From Cymodocea nodosa (taxonomy: Eukaryota; Streptophyta; Magnoliopsida; Alismatales; Cymodoceaceae), in assembly GCA_036874045.1 (NCBI GenBank), contig CM072335.1, forward strand, positions 23,009,501 to 23,073,500: a DNA stretch of 64,000 nucleotides, written 5' to 3'. Each line of letters begins with the position of its first letter. Positions within the stretch are counted from its first letter, which is position 1. Of the stretch, positions 25,195 through 37,673 are shown piece after piece. The notes below the pieces were generated by a model. That model was not told the origin of the DNA, ran no database searches, and saw only the letters and a program-made list of their open reading frames with translations. The position numbers and the translations under genes are program-made.

Positions 25195-27539
25195 TCAAAA
25201 CATTAATGTCAGGATTGCGTAACGATTGATTCTAAAGGCATATGGAGCCTTCAAAGTTTTTACTTCAATTGTTACGTACGTGGAATGATGATGATCATGT
25301 TACTGCATAGTCAAATTCTTTATCATCAATTAATTTTGAAAAGTATTATCAAACATCAGCTTAATTACTTCCCATGGCACCCATTCAAGATAAAATAAGA
25401 GACGAGGCTTCCTTTTCCTCATTTAAAGCCTTTCTACCTCCCTGCGCCCCGTAAAACATTCTCAGATGGAAAAGATTGAACGTTTGAACAGAGAAATATT
25501 TATTTGCGTTGCCTCTCCTTTTTCTAATATCCGATTCTTTAATACGCAGGTACTTTTCACATCAACAAAAAGACTTGACCAAATTGAATAGACAACATGC
25601 ATGACTCCTTTGGGGTGTTAATTATTTGAAATCATTTACGAATCCGTTATATATTTCTAAACTAAAGCAAATTTCCTACATCCTTCCTTAATTACTTATC
25701 TGTTGCATATAATGTGGACGTTGGGTTATTTCATTGATCGGTTGGCGAACCACGAACTGAACGGTTTTCATACTAAGCAAATACAGTTTAATCTGAATAA
25801 GTTATATGATAATCCAATTCATCTTTTATTCTAAGACAGACCTGTTTTGTAGATGAATGCTATAGAATTCTATTAAAAAAGAAGAAGAAGAGACTGGATC
25901 TTCAAATATTATGGTAGGTAGACTTTTAACATCCATGACCTCATCGAATTCTGATAATATCCGAAAGGGACCAGAGAAGATTTGATTTGAAAGATCAGGA
26001 CGCAAAACCATTTCATTTCATATTATCCACAGCACAATGTATCACATCCTTTAAAAAAAAAAAAATGAGAGAAAAAAATACATATAAATAAAATTTTAAT
26101 ACGTAAAAACTTCTTCGTTTAATGTACAAAGTTGGTACCTGTTTAAAAGATATAATAATAATAAATCATAATATTTATAAATAAAATTTACTATAGAAAT
26201 AACAGAAGTTATTTACGATCTAATCTTAAACAAAGAAAATATAAAATAAGGTACAAACTATAAAATCTATTATTCATAATATTTTACCATAGTTAATTAA
26301 AAAGTGACTAATGTATCCTGACTTACTCATGCTCTTCTAAAGTATCTATTAGATGTCTTAAAAGAAATAATAACAACACGTGAACTAAAACTTGATAAGT
26401 CAATCCATCATAAATTTAAAATAAAATAAATGATACATTATACATGTTAAAAGGAATGTTACACCGTGAACTCAATGTAATAATAAAAAGTATACATTAC
26501 TGTCATAAATAAAAATACATCCTACAAGATATAATATCAAAATTTCTCATATATTTTCATATTTAATTTAACTATGATTGTGTATTTATTCTCTACAGTA
26601 AGGATCAACTACCATATATCTTCTTATGATTAAGTTGAATACCTCAAATATCCGAGATAAGGTCAAATATATCTTCTAATCTCTATTATATATAATACTA
26701 TAATAACATACCCTAGGTTCATAGCAAAATATTCATTCATTTTAATATGTATCAGATTTCACATTAGGCCTAATAATGACATGCATATTCTATAGTACTT
26801 GCCTTCCACATAAATAAGCCTTCCATAGTCAACAAATATCAATATCATACAAAATAATCATAAATTCTTGATATATGCTATAAAGTCCACAACATACATC
26901 TCAAGAAATTAGGTAAAATCTCAATATTTACATAAATACATAATTATGTCATAATCAATATAAATGTGCAAAAACACTAATGTGCTTATGTTTATGAATT
27001 TAAAATACATACCACTATAATTATAACCATACATTATTCTAAAATACAAAACACTAATAGCAAGTATTTATAATTATAATTACATAAATCACCATAATTA
27101 CCAAAATCATGCATAAATCTCAAATAAGACTAAATTTTTAGACTAAAAGGAAGAAAGACTTACCAAAAGGGGGAAATTGCAAAAACACTGTAATATTCCT
27201 TATTTTCCTTTTTTCCCCATTTTTCTCCTTTTTCTTGTTTTCTTCTCCTTTCTTCTTTTTTTTTATTCCTTTCTTCTTCATATTAATAAATCTAAAATAA
27301 ATCAAATGATAAAAATGAACATGTTGCTTAAAATTAAGAATATGTAATTAAATAAATGTCAACATTGCTTAATTGAAAAATTGATTAAGAAACCTTTTAG
27401 AAAGAGACATAGATCAGATGAATTATTGAGTTTAATTCATTTTAATATATGTATTCCACATTAAAACATGTAATCACAAGAAATATTTTATGACTTTTAT
27501 AGATGACTTTTTAATATATACTTATGTTTATCTAATAAG
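25195..27539. other. AT-rich spacer, no gene recognised
   Basis: Apart from the CASPL 3' flank, I see no coding pattern. The 26000-27300 part is strongly AT-rich and could be decayed transposon sequence belonging to the copia body that follows, but no gag or LTR pattern is visible. Confidence 0.4.
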
Positions 27540-30500
27540 TCATAAAAGTAAAGTATTAACTTGTTTTAAGAAATACAAGTCGGAAGTAAAAAATTAACTT
27601 GAAAGAAATATTAAAGTATTAAGGTCAAATAAGGGAGAAGAATACAATTCTAAAGAATTTGACCTATTTTGTGAAACATATATAATTAAAAGGTAAGCTA
27701 CAATGCATTACATATCATAACAAAATGGTGTGGTAGAAACAAATAACATAACTCTTATGAATTTTATAAGATACATGTTTTCTCATTTGGATATCTCTAA
27801 AGGCTTTTAGGGAAAAACCTTAGTCATAGCAAATTATATATTGAACAAAATACCCTCTAAGTCTATATCTAGCATACTTTATAAATTGTAGACTAAATCA
27901 AAGTCTAACTTATATCATTTAAGGAAATGAGTTTCTATAGCTCATGTACTTATTCCTAAACAATTAAGGGATAAGTTAGATTCAAGAACATTAAAGTATA
28001 AGTTTATAGACTATTGTAAAAATTCTTTTGATTATAAGTTTTATAGTAAAGAAAAAGAATTATTGAATATAAGAATACTACTTTCCTAAAAAATCTAAAT
28101 GAAAAGGAAGAAATAAGAAAGGAAAAGGAACCATTATTTGTGGTAAATGATGACCATTTCAATAATATCATGGAAAACAACTCTATAGTTGAAGGGGAAC
28201 AAAATATTAAGAATATAAATGAACCTATGAAAATGAAAATGAACTCATGGAAATTGTGAGAGGAATCTAAAATAAGCCTATAATAAAAATGATGAAACTA
28301 ATAGGAATGGAGAACATGAAAAACTAGATGTACTTATTAATAATAAAAGGATGAAACATCAATCTGCATGAATGGATGATTATCCTTTATATTCTTGTGA
28401 GCTTTCATGTTTATTAATAGATATTGAGAAAAATCACATAGAACCCGTGACATATAAAGATGTCATTGAATCTCATGAAAAAAATTTATAGTTGGAAACC
28501 ATGAATGAAGAGATTAATTCCAAGAAAAAAAACTAAATATAAGAATTATATGATTAACCTTAAGGAATGAAAACTATAGAATGCAAATGGATATTCCAAG
28601 TAAAGTTAAAGGTTAATGGGTCTATTGATAAATATAAGATTTGATTAGTTGCTAAAGGTTATATACAAAAGCTAAGAATTGATTTTCATGAAACTTATTC
28701 TCCAATAGCTAAGTTCACATCTATAAGAATTAAATTGATTATTGTTTTACATTTAAATTTAGAACTACATCAAATGAATGTAAAAATTACATTTCTAAAT
28801 GAAGATTTGTAGGAAAAAATCTACATATTGTGGTCTGAGGGGATTTCAGGTAGAAGGATATGAGGAAAAAGTGTGTAAATTAAAAAGGTTAATATATAAA
28901 TTGAAACAAATATTTAGACAATAGTATCACAAGTTTCATAATATAATTTGCAAATTAGAATTTGTTTCAAATAGATTAAATTATTGTATATATGTCAAGA
29001 AAAGTAGTAGTAAGTTTATTATATTATCTTTATATGTAAATAATATTTTATTCATCAAAAATGATATTGACATGTTAAATGAAACAAAGAAAGAACTTAA
29101 TAAAAGATTTGAAATAAAGGACATGAGGGAAACATCCAATGTTCTTAGAATATAGATCCTTAGAGATCGAAAATCTAGAATATTAAGTATAAATCGGGAA
29201 AGATACCTATGTACAATACTAAAAAAGTTTGGAATAGAATATTGTTCCTCAACCCTTACACCTTATATTTTTGAAAAAAGTTGAGTAATGACTAATGTCC
29301 TAAAAAGGAGAATGAACCTTTAAAAGCATGTTATGCATGAGTGATTGAAAGTTTAATATATGTTATGTTATGTATTAGACCAAACTTGGCATATGTTATG
29401 AATATTGTTAATAGATATCAAAGTAATCATAGAACAAATCATTAAAAAGATGTCAAAAGAATAATAAAATATATAAAAAAAACTTTACACCATAATTTGA
29501 TCTATAGGCAAATGAGTTTGAAGTGCTTGATTATACAGATACAAATTTAGTTGATGACAAAGATGATGGAAAGTCTACTTCAAGACATTTATTCATCTTT
29601 GAAAGTATAACTATATCTTGGGATAGTAAAATGCAAAGATGTGTAGAGAAATATATATAGGAAGCTAAATATTTGTCTATAGTATAGTTGTATCACATAT
29701 TGTTTAAATCAGAAGATTTATAAATGATTTAAATCTCATCTTGATATATGATCTAATAGAAATATATTGTGATAATCAAGCAACGATAAGTTTTGTATAT
29801 AAAGATACAAATACAATAAAGAAACAATATATAAATATACCTTATCACTATATTCATGATATTATAAGAAATGAAAAAATAAAATTGAGTTATATCCTTA
29901 CTTTTAATATGTTGTTGATCTTATAATAAAAAAATTCTAACAAAAAAATACATTAAATTTGTAAACTTAACGAGATTAAAGAACATTTTCATAAATAAGG
30001 GAAATGAAAAATATTCTTATGAATAGTAGAAGTAGAAGATTAATATCTTCTCGTGGATAATAAGAGGAAGAAAAATTATACATATATGCTACCTATGAAT
30101 AGTGGGATGAATAGTGGGAGCAAGATGTAGAAATAATGTACCTTATAATGTTAGATGTATAGAAGAATATAATTGATTTTCATGACTATATAGGAGATGT
30201 TAGAATCGGTCAAAAAGACCAATTTGAATTTAAATTTAAAAATTGAAATCCGGTAGTTATGAAATAATGGGAGAAGATGGAGGAGGCGGAGATTGTGAGA
30301 GGAATTTAAAAAGGTTCCTCCCAACATTATAAATAAACGGTGATTAAAGAAAATTAATCACACCCACGTACACACAAAAACAAAAAGGAAAAACTCCCCC
30401 AATCGAAGCCCCCAACAACCCTGTTCTCTCATCGCCACCGCACCCTCATCACCCGCCAGAGTAGAGGTTGCAAGCATCATTCCAGGGGGGGGTGGCCTCG

Positions 30501-30640
30501 AGGGTCAGCTCGAGCCAGCTCGAGACTCCAGTTCGACTCTTTGTCGAAGGCTTGCTCCATGTCGCCTGTTCTTGGGAGATGGAGGACTGAAGGAGGAGAG
30601 CCGACAGATGGAGATCGGTGAAGTGAGCGATTTTACAAAA
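27540..30640 (+). mobile_element. Decayed Ty1/copia pol with probable 3' LTR
   Basis: The integrase core starts near 27600 with VLRSNKGEEYNS, where the catalytic aspartate of RSDRG is Asn. QNGVVETNN follows near 27720. RT follows from about 28500, with SLYVNNILF near 29026-29060 where YVDD is expected, so both catalytic aspartates are Asn. RNase H ends near 29741-29926 (YCDNQATI pattern). Many stops interrupt all frames. From about 30196, after a purine tract, a sequence starting TGTTAGAATC contains a TATA-like box (CATTATAAATAAA) and a GC-richer leader up to about 30640, which fits a copia 3' LTR. The matching 5' LTR was not seen. Confidence 0.7.
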
Positions 30641-31594
30641 TATAAATATATTTTGTTATTAAATGATTATAAATATAAAAAAATATTTAAATTAAATAAA
30701 TATTCATCCTTCACTTAAAAGATTTTTTTTTAAAATCTAATATCTTTCTCTTAAATTTCAATCATTCATTTTTAACTATAAAATACATTTTTAACTATAA
30801 AATAATAACAGATGTAACTTTGATTTATTTAAAAATTTAACGTATAGTAATACATTACATCGTAGGCTAACTAATTATGTAATTGTTAATAATTTCTCAA
30901 AATAAAGCAATTGTTAAAAGATAGCGCCACCAGGATCAGGAACATTTTTGCATAAAACAGTACAATGGATCAACATCATTTAAATTTAGGTAAAAACACC
31001 GACATTGTCAACAATACACAGGTAAATACGCAACAATATCATAAAAAATATATGATAGTTATTTTAAGAAACAAAACAGTTTTCTGTATTTTATCTTTAT
31101 TTTTTACTAAACAAAAACTAAAACATAGAAAAGTGTGGCTTAAAATCTTGATCTTTATGTTAACTAAGGAAACAATAGTGTTTAATATTTTCAACATATA
31201 AATTGATTGTTAAACTTGAATAAATGCATTTTTATATCCATTTTATGTTACTTTTTCAGAGAATCTTTGAACGACCTGTTATGCATCATGTTTTTTCTCT
31301 AAAATAATAGTGTTTTTACCTTCGTTGGAATCCAAAATTCAGCTCTTACAAATCTCTTAAGATAAAAAATCAACTACCCTATCCGACTGTTATCCTAGCA
31401 TCATGATCTGGAGGAGGAACTTCCAACACGAAGTTGTAACTGTGAAGGGTCTGCCTGATTTTATGCCAGTATACAAAAAATTAAAACCCAATCGATGTTT
31501 TTCTCTCTTCAAGAGCATATTTTTCCATGACAAGTCATACACGCTCAAAAATACTGGTTTATAATCTGGAAACAAAACGACGCAGAGTGGGATT
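30641..31594. other. Spacer and NOL12 3' flank
   Basis: No coding pattern recognised. The last few hundred bases probably include the 3' untranslated region of the - strand NOL12 gene. Confidence 0.4.
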
Positions 31595-34500
31595 TCACCT
31601 CTTGTTTTTCTTCTTATTGCCCTTCTGGTATCCACGTTTCTTGCGTTTCTTATGTGGTCCTGCTGCGGCAACTCTCTTCAAGGGTTTCTTCTTAGCCTGC
31701 AAGCTTGGCTTTGTCCCAATTTCATTACGGGCGTTATGGAAAGAACGGGTGACCTTTAGATCTTCATCCTCACGAGATATCTCCTTAGTTGTCACGGTAA
31801 CCGTCATGTCACCATCCTCATATGTCCTTGTCCCTTCACAAATAGTAGTTGAAGCAAGAGAAGATTTTGGTCAAGAACTAAACTGATATGATAACGGAAA
31901 TTGACCATCCAAAAAATGCGCTTAATATAATAATTCACGGTACCTTCAGCGAAATTTGTCTATATCCAGGTGGTTGGTCCAAATTTTGGAAAAAACTCCA
32001 GAAATCACATAGTTATTGAACTTCTTAAAAAAGGGCAATGTCCATGCACGAGAGTGCTACCAATATTGTAGTCTAAAATCTACCAGGAGATCAAGTACCT
32101 GACATAGGTGAATTATTGTCAGCCACGTCCTCCTCCAGGTCAGCATCTTCTTCCTCAGACCCATGATCAGCATCTAATGATTCCTCTGTGGGCAATACAC
32201 CACCACACAAAGCAAAGTCTTTCTCCAGCTTCCGCTGCAATTTAAGGCGTGGGCTTTTAGCATAAAAGGGAACAGGGAAAAAGAGAAGCATCCAAAATGT
32301 CATAGTTTTCATTGAAAGGTAATTTCTTTGTAAAGTGATATTAGACACAGCATACCATCACGTACTCAGACCATTTTGCTCCTACAGAATTCCTAATATA
32401 TACATGAATATGCATAGAAAAGAAAAAAGAATGCCAGGGAATCCTTTTCCTCTGTCTAAGAAAGATACCAAAGATAATGATGATTCATCAAAAAGGGATG
32501 AGCAAGATCTAGTCCGAATATGGGTATCATTTGTGTAGGATTCTAGTATAGTATATTCAATGATTTTTTTGACTTTAACAAGAATCGTACACAAACAATC
32601 TTTACATGACATATATTGGGCCAAATCAAGAGGATTTTCAAAAGTACTTTTCTTCTCATTTTGCCAAAATCTCAAAATCAGTAAAAATACCGAGTCTAGT
32701 AGAATCAAGTTGATTTCGGTAGGAAATTTTGGTGATAACAAAAATTCACTTTAAACCTCATTATAGTAATCTTAAATAATATTTCAAATATATTAATTAT
32801 TTCATTGATTAATATTAATTATAGGATATAATATTTATTATTTACTATTATAATATTATAATCATACTATATTAATATTAATTGTAAAATTACGTTTATA
32901 ATATTATAATATTTTCTCATAATAATAATATTATTAAATAATATAAACATGAGTAAAATCGTCATTTAACTATTGATTTTCATGTCAAAATTGAAAGTCA
33001 TTTATTCTCATTCAAATAGATTATACATAGTATCCTATGATCCAATGATTTTTCTTACATCAAGTCCTACAACGAACGGAATAATCAAGATTTTCCATAT
33101 TCTGAACTCTTAAGTTCTTATCTAAACACTACCTTAGTCGTTCAGGTAAACTGAAGGCAACAAAAGCTTCACTTTAATTGAAATATTTCTCTATTTTACT
33201 AGTAATGACCATATAGTTTTTGTTATTTGTCACAAATGGAGTATATATGCTCTTAACATTGAACCTAAGGTAACCATCTTCAAGCCATAGCTTATGAGCT
33301 ACTTTTCGAGACAAAAGCAAAAAAACATGATCATTTTTGTCTCAAAAAGGTACAAAAAACTGATACAGCATTTCACCATTCTATGTGCATTTTTAAAATA
33401 TTTTTTGCATTTAAAGGAAATAGAATTGAGCAGCTTTTACCCATCATACGTAAACACCAAATTTTACTCTCCCAATGTACTATATAATTTACATGACACC
33501 ACCAGTAATATTAAAGAGATTAATAAATTACATAAAAATCACATCACAATTTTAATCCCTAATAACTACTCACAGGGTGCCTATGATTGGCTAGAACCGG
33601 TTAATTGAACCAATTTTCATGATTTATTGCTACTGTATGGTTTGGTTCGGTTCTTCCTTTCCAGAACTGTCGGGAATGGTTTAGTTTTTGGTTTCTAGGG
33701 TGGTTAATAAGACTGAAACAGAAACACTTTATACAGACAGACAACAATAACTCCAAAACCCCTTGCTTGCTTCCTCCAATACTCATGCTGACGAGATCAA
33801 TTAGTTCACTGTCTAGTCCACAACAATCTTCACTCCACATTCACGGTCTCTAGTTTCCATATCTCCACATCTAGCATCCGCAAATGCTAATTTAGTGCAA
33901 GAATGATAGTTATAGACCTATTAATTTCTAAGTTACAGACCTATTAGTTTCTATCTTTCATTGATTTTTTATATATTGTCTTCATATTAATATATACTTG
34001 CAAGGATTATCTTTATATTTGATTTTGACAAATATGTGAATTGAAATGTAAACATGGACCGATTTATTTTATTTTTACATAGCTAAAAATACATATTGAA
34101 TTATACTTTATTTTTCCGTGGGAATCAAGAATAGATCAGAATTGACCAACTTTTCTTAATGACTTGGTTTATCTCAATTCTTGGAATACACGTAATTTAA
34201 TTCCAAAATTTATTAGATTTGATAGATATAGTTCAAATATATCAATTCTTGGACTACATTTATGACCACTTTATATATGTTGAATAAATGATTTTTACAC
34301 TTGTAAAAATAAAACCATCTAGAGCCAGATGATTGTATCTAAAAATGTACTGCAGTTGTAGTTAATAAAAACAGAAAACAGAAGTATAAAAATGAAAAAA
34401 AAACTGGCAATGAAATCCATAGATTAACAGAAGTGTGAAAAAAAAAGATTGCAATTGATTAAAAAGATCAGAAGACAATATGCTATGAAGCTATGCTGAT

Positions 34501-36830
34501 AATGATCCTAGAAGAATGGTACTACTTTGTCATAAGAAGAAGACAAGGACTACTTTATTTCTAATGCCATCCAAAAAGAATTTATCAACACTAATGTTTA
34601 ATGTCAAATAATGCACTTTCCTATATGTATCTTCATACATAAATGATTATTTGTGAAAAGTATTTTATGCAAAAATTAAAAGATTTATCAGTTACAAGGG
34701 CAAATATGAAAAATTCTTAAAAGAAAATTTTATGAAGAAATCAACATTTTATATGATTTAGACAGAATGCATGAAAATAGGTCTTTAATTATATGATATA
34801 CACTATTTAAATAGTATGTAGGTTATTGTTTAAATGGACAATTTTGCATGCATATACAGAAAAGGGGCATTGGAAGAACTTGTAGAGGAGTAACTTAGAC
34901 ATTTCTCTCCCTAATATATAAAACCCCCAGGGCCCTTAACGAAGGACAACTATCTCATCCAAAGAACTCCCTTGGCCAATAGTTGGTTCTCTCATTTGTG
35001 ACTACCATCGACTAAACATGAGAGACACTCAGGTGCACATGACTTGGGTGGCAACTTTTTGGTGTGGTGAAGCTCAACTCTTGTAGGGAATGCAGTTGCC
35101 ATTTGTGGGTGCTCATGGATCACACTTGGTTGTGCTAAAGACGATGCTTCTGAGGTGTTTCCAAAGGGATTCTTGGAGGAGTGTGTGGGTACCTTTGCAG
35201 GGAGGACTTCCAGCAACTTAAAGGGTGTTGTTCAACATGTGGTTGCATTTGAAGTAGACTCCAGCACATCTAACGTGTTTGGTTAGTTGTAGAGGCAAGC
35301 ATCTCGTGAAGTAAGGCATGACAAACCTTGGTTGGTAGTTCTAAGCACAAGTTGATCCTTCTATAATGAGTTTCACCCTATTTGGTGGTAGTCATGGAAG
35401 TAATTACTTACTTTCAGTCTTTATTTGTATTTGTCTTCAAAACCTAACTTCATCTTGTTATTTTATTTGTAGTTTATGCTCGTTTAGTTTTGTAGTTTAT
35501 ACCTAGTTGTCATTCCTTGTTCCTTTCTTTAGAAACCTAGGTGTGATTCCCAATTCTCTAAGAAATGTCTAAGTTACTCCTCTACAACTTCTTCCAATAA
35601 TGCCCTTTTTCTTAATATGCATGCAAAATTATCAAAGTAAACAAGAACCTACATAAGATTCAAATAGTGCATATCATAAAATTAAAGACCTATTTTCATG
35701 CATTCTGTACAAATCATATAAAATGTTGGTTTCTTCATAAAATTATCTTCTTTTAAGCATTTTTTCATATTTTCCCCGGTCATTGATAAATCTCTTAATT
35801 TCTACATAAAATAACTTTCGTAAAGAATCATTTATGCATGAAAATAAATATAAGAAAGAGCACTATTTATGCTAAACAGCTGAATACCTTCTGCAAATAC
35901 TTAGTAATGAAATTAGGAAAAAAGAAGTAGAATTCACAACTCCATGATAAGAAACCAAATGCTCCCTGATACTATCTTAAGGCTTTATGGCCAACTAAAA
36001 TATGAAGTCTTCTGAACCAATCATAGCATTGTCCAAAATTTTCCAACACTTTAAATTAAATTGTTGACTGATCTCCTTATGTTAAAGGTTTAAAATCCAA
36101 AATTTATCTTAGGAATCCAAGGAGTAAGATATGGAAGAGTTTCATAGAAAACACACTCAAAGCCAGGGTATCCTTTAGGATACGGATCAGTAATTAAAAA
36201 CTTCACTCATAAACACAAGAACAAAAGTACCTCATGAATTCAATAAGTGTGCCCATATTCAATGAGCCAAGATCGTAGACTGTTTATACAAAGTGCTAAA
36301 ACTACAAGAACTAGGGACTGAACAAAATTAAAAGGCTAAGCATACATTACGATGATTCAAGAGAAGCTCGTTAGGTACTCAAAACAATTAGCAGCATTTA
36401 AGCAAGTTATGAAACGAGGCAGTAACTTAAAGATTTAATGTTACCGCAATACAAGTAAAAAAGTAAGACCCAAGTCCTGAATGTAGGGCAGAATGAACTT
36501 CCGTACCTGTTTACGGGCTTCGATACGCTTTCGCCTCTCCTTCTCCTGCAGTTGCCTCCGTGCCTCCTTCCTCCTTTTCTTCTTTCTCTTGTGAAAACCA
36601 CCGACGAATTCACTGTTTCAACACCAACAAAGCGACCGTAAGAAACAAGTTTTTTTTTTTTTTTTGAAAGAAAACCTATTTGCTTACGTAAGTCTCTTGT
36701 TGTCGAACTCGATGGAGAGGGCTTTGTTCCGGAGAGCTCGTTTCTTTATGTGCTGCTTGACAATCGGGCGAGAAGATGGTATCGCTTCCACCGCCGCCGC
36801 CGTGTTCCAATCCCCTTCGGCGTCGTACAT
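31595..36830 (-). CDS. NOL12: NOL12 / Rrp17-family nucleolar ribosome-biogenesis protein
   Basis: Four exons on the - strand join in phase: 36688-36830, 36507-36612, 32099-32234, 31595-31833, giving 207 aa. The family works in the nucleolus in processing of pre-rRNA for the large subunit. The signature is the N-terminal block KKRALRNKALSIEFDNKRL (about residues 29-46) followed by FVGGFHKRKKKRRKEA, close to the YLTGFHKRK block of animal NOL12. A second match is DMTVTVTTKEI in exon 4, equivalent to the HTVTVTT block. An acidic stretch (SEEEDADLEED) lies in exon 3, and the tail is very basic (KKRKKRGYQKGNKKKNKR), fitting nucleolar and RNA binding. Intron 2 is 4.3 kb and contains a fold-back element. 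Start chosen at the ATG before MYDAEGDW; no better in-frame ATG upstream. Confidence 0.88.
34595..35877. mobile_element. Fold-back element with about 310-bp inverted arms, in NOL12 intron 2
   Basis: Left arm about 34595-34906 and right arm about 35561-35877 are inverted copies. Perfect anchors: 34764-34790 against 35680-35706 (27 bases) and 34882-34906 against 35561-35585 (25 bases). The remainder is diverged, with roughly four in five bases matching by eye. The 654-bp centre has a TATA-like stretch (TAATATATAAAACCC near 34912-34926) and a - strand open frame at 34992-35216 of no recognised family. Long inverted ends suggest a Mutator-like or fold-back DNA element. No clear target-site duplication was found, so the family is unproven. 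Confidence 0.7.
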
Positions 36831-36939
36831 CGGCCTCGTCCTTCCGGTGGCTCAGTTCGTTTGTGCTGGCGGGCGCCGATGTGCTCGGGATGGGGTGAAC
36901 AACAGACGGGCATCAACGCCAGGTTCGGCTGAAAATATG

Positions 36940-36996
36940 GGTGGGCTTAAGCCCCCTTCAGAAAAAATGTATGGGTTGGGCTAATCCTGGCCCATA
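36940..36996 (-). promoter_or_regulatory. Three site II (TGGGCY) boxes upstream of NOL12
   Basis: TGGGCT at 36942-36947 and 36977-36982, and GGCCCA (TGGGCC on the other strand) at 36989-36994, lie about 110-165 bp upstream of the NOL12 ATG. Site II elements are known in promoters of plant ribosomal protein and cell-proliferation genes and are bound by TCP factors. The motifs are seen; function is inferred. Confidence 0.55.
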
Positions 36997-36999
36997 TGC

Positions 37000-37673
37000 T
37001 GACAATAACCTGAAGATTTCAAAATCCGGAAGGTTTTCTGAAAATATTTTTAGGCACTAAATTTACTTATGAATCACATGATTTAGCTGAATAGGGTCAA
37101 CCAATACGGAGATTTTTTTTTTTGGACTAAATTAAGGGATTTTTTTGGAGATTCTAAGAAAAATATAAATATAATATTACACTTATCAAAAAAATATTAA
37201 TATAAATATAAATGATGTTCCATGAAACGTCACCCTAACATTTAATCCAAACGATCCAAAGGATGAATGGTGATTTGTTCCTATTAGCTTTTAATGTGAG
37301 TTGATTTTCCCTGAGATGATCTAGTGTTTTCTTATTTAGCTGTTACATTTCGTCAATATTCTTTCTGAAAATAATTTTTCATCGGTATAGAATCTGATGT
37401 TTCCATATCAAGACCTAGTACCGTCATAATATGCTAGCTGGATCATATTTGGTTTGTATTGGATCAAATTTGTTGTAGATTCTTTAAAATAATTGTTACA
37501 TTGGGGAAAATTATAATCAAATAATATATATAACCACATCAAGCCTAACAGCAAGTACGTCAAATTGAGCATTATCTAAAAAAAAATGCAATAATCGAGG
37601 GCAAAGTAATCACAAGGTTGTCCAAGAAATTAGCTCTAGTGAATTGAGGTTAAAAAACTTTTTTTTTAATTGA
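37000..37673. other. Intergenic spacer between NOL12 and the HOTHEAD-like gene
   Basis: AT-rich, no coding pattern. It lies beyond the NOL12 promoter and below the 3' end of the HOTHEAD-like gene. Contains short A and T runs only. Confidence 0.4.

Noticed and set aside
31527..31886. A 119-aa + strand frame
   Set aside because: Antisense to NOL12 exon 4, whose basic tail and TVTVTT block are recognisable on the - strand.
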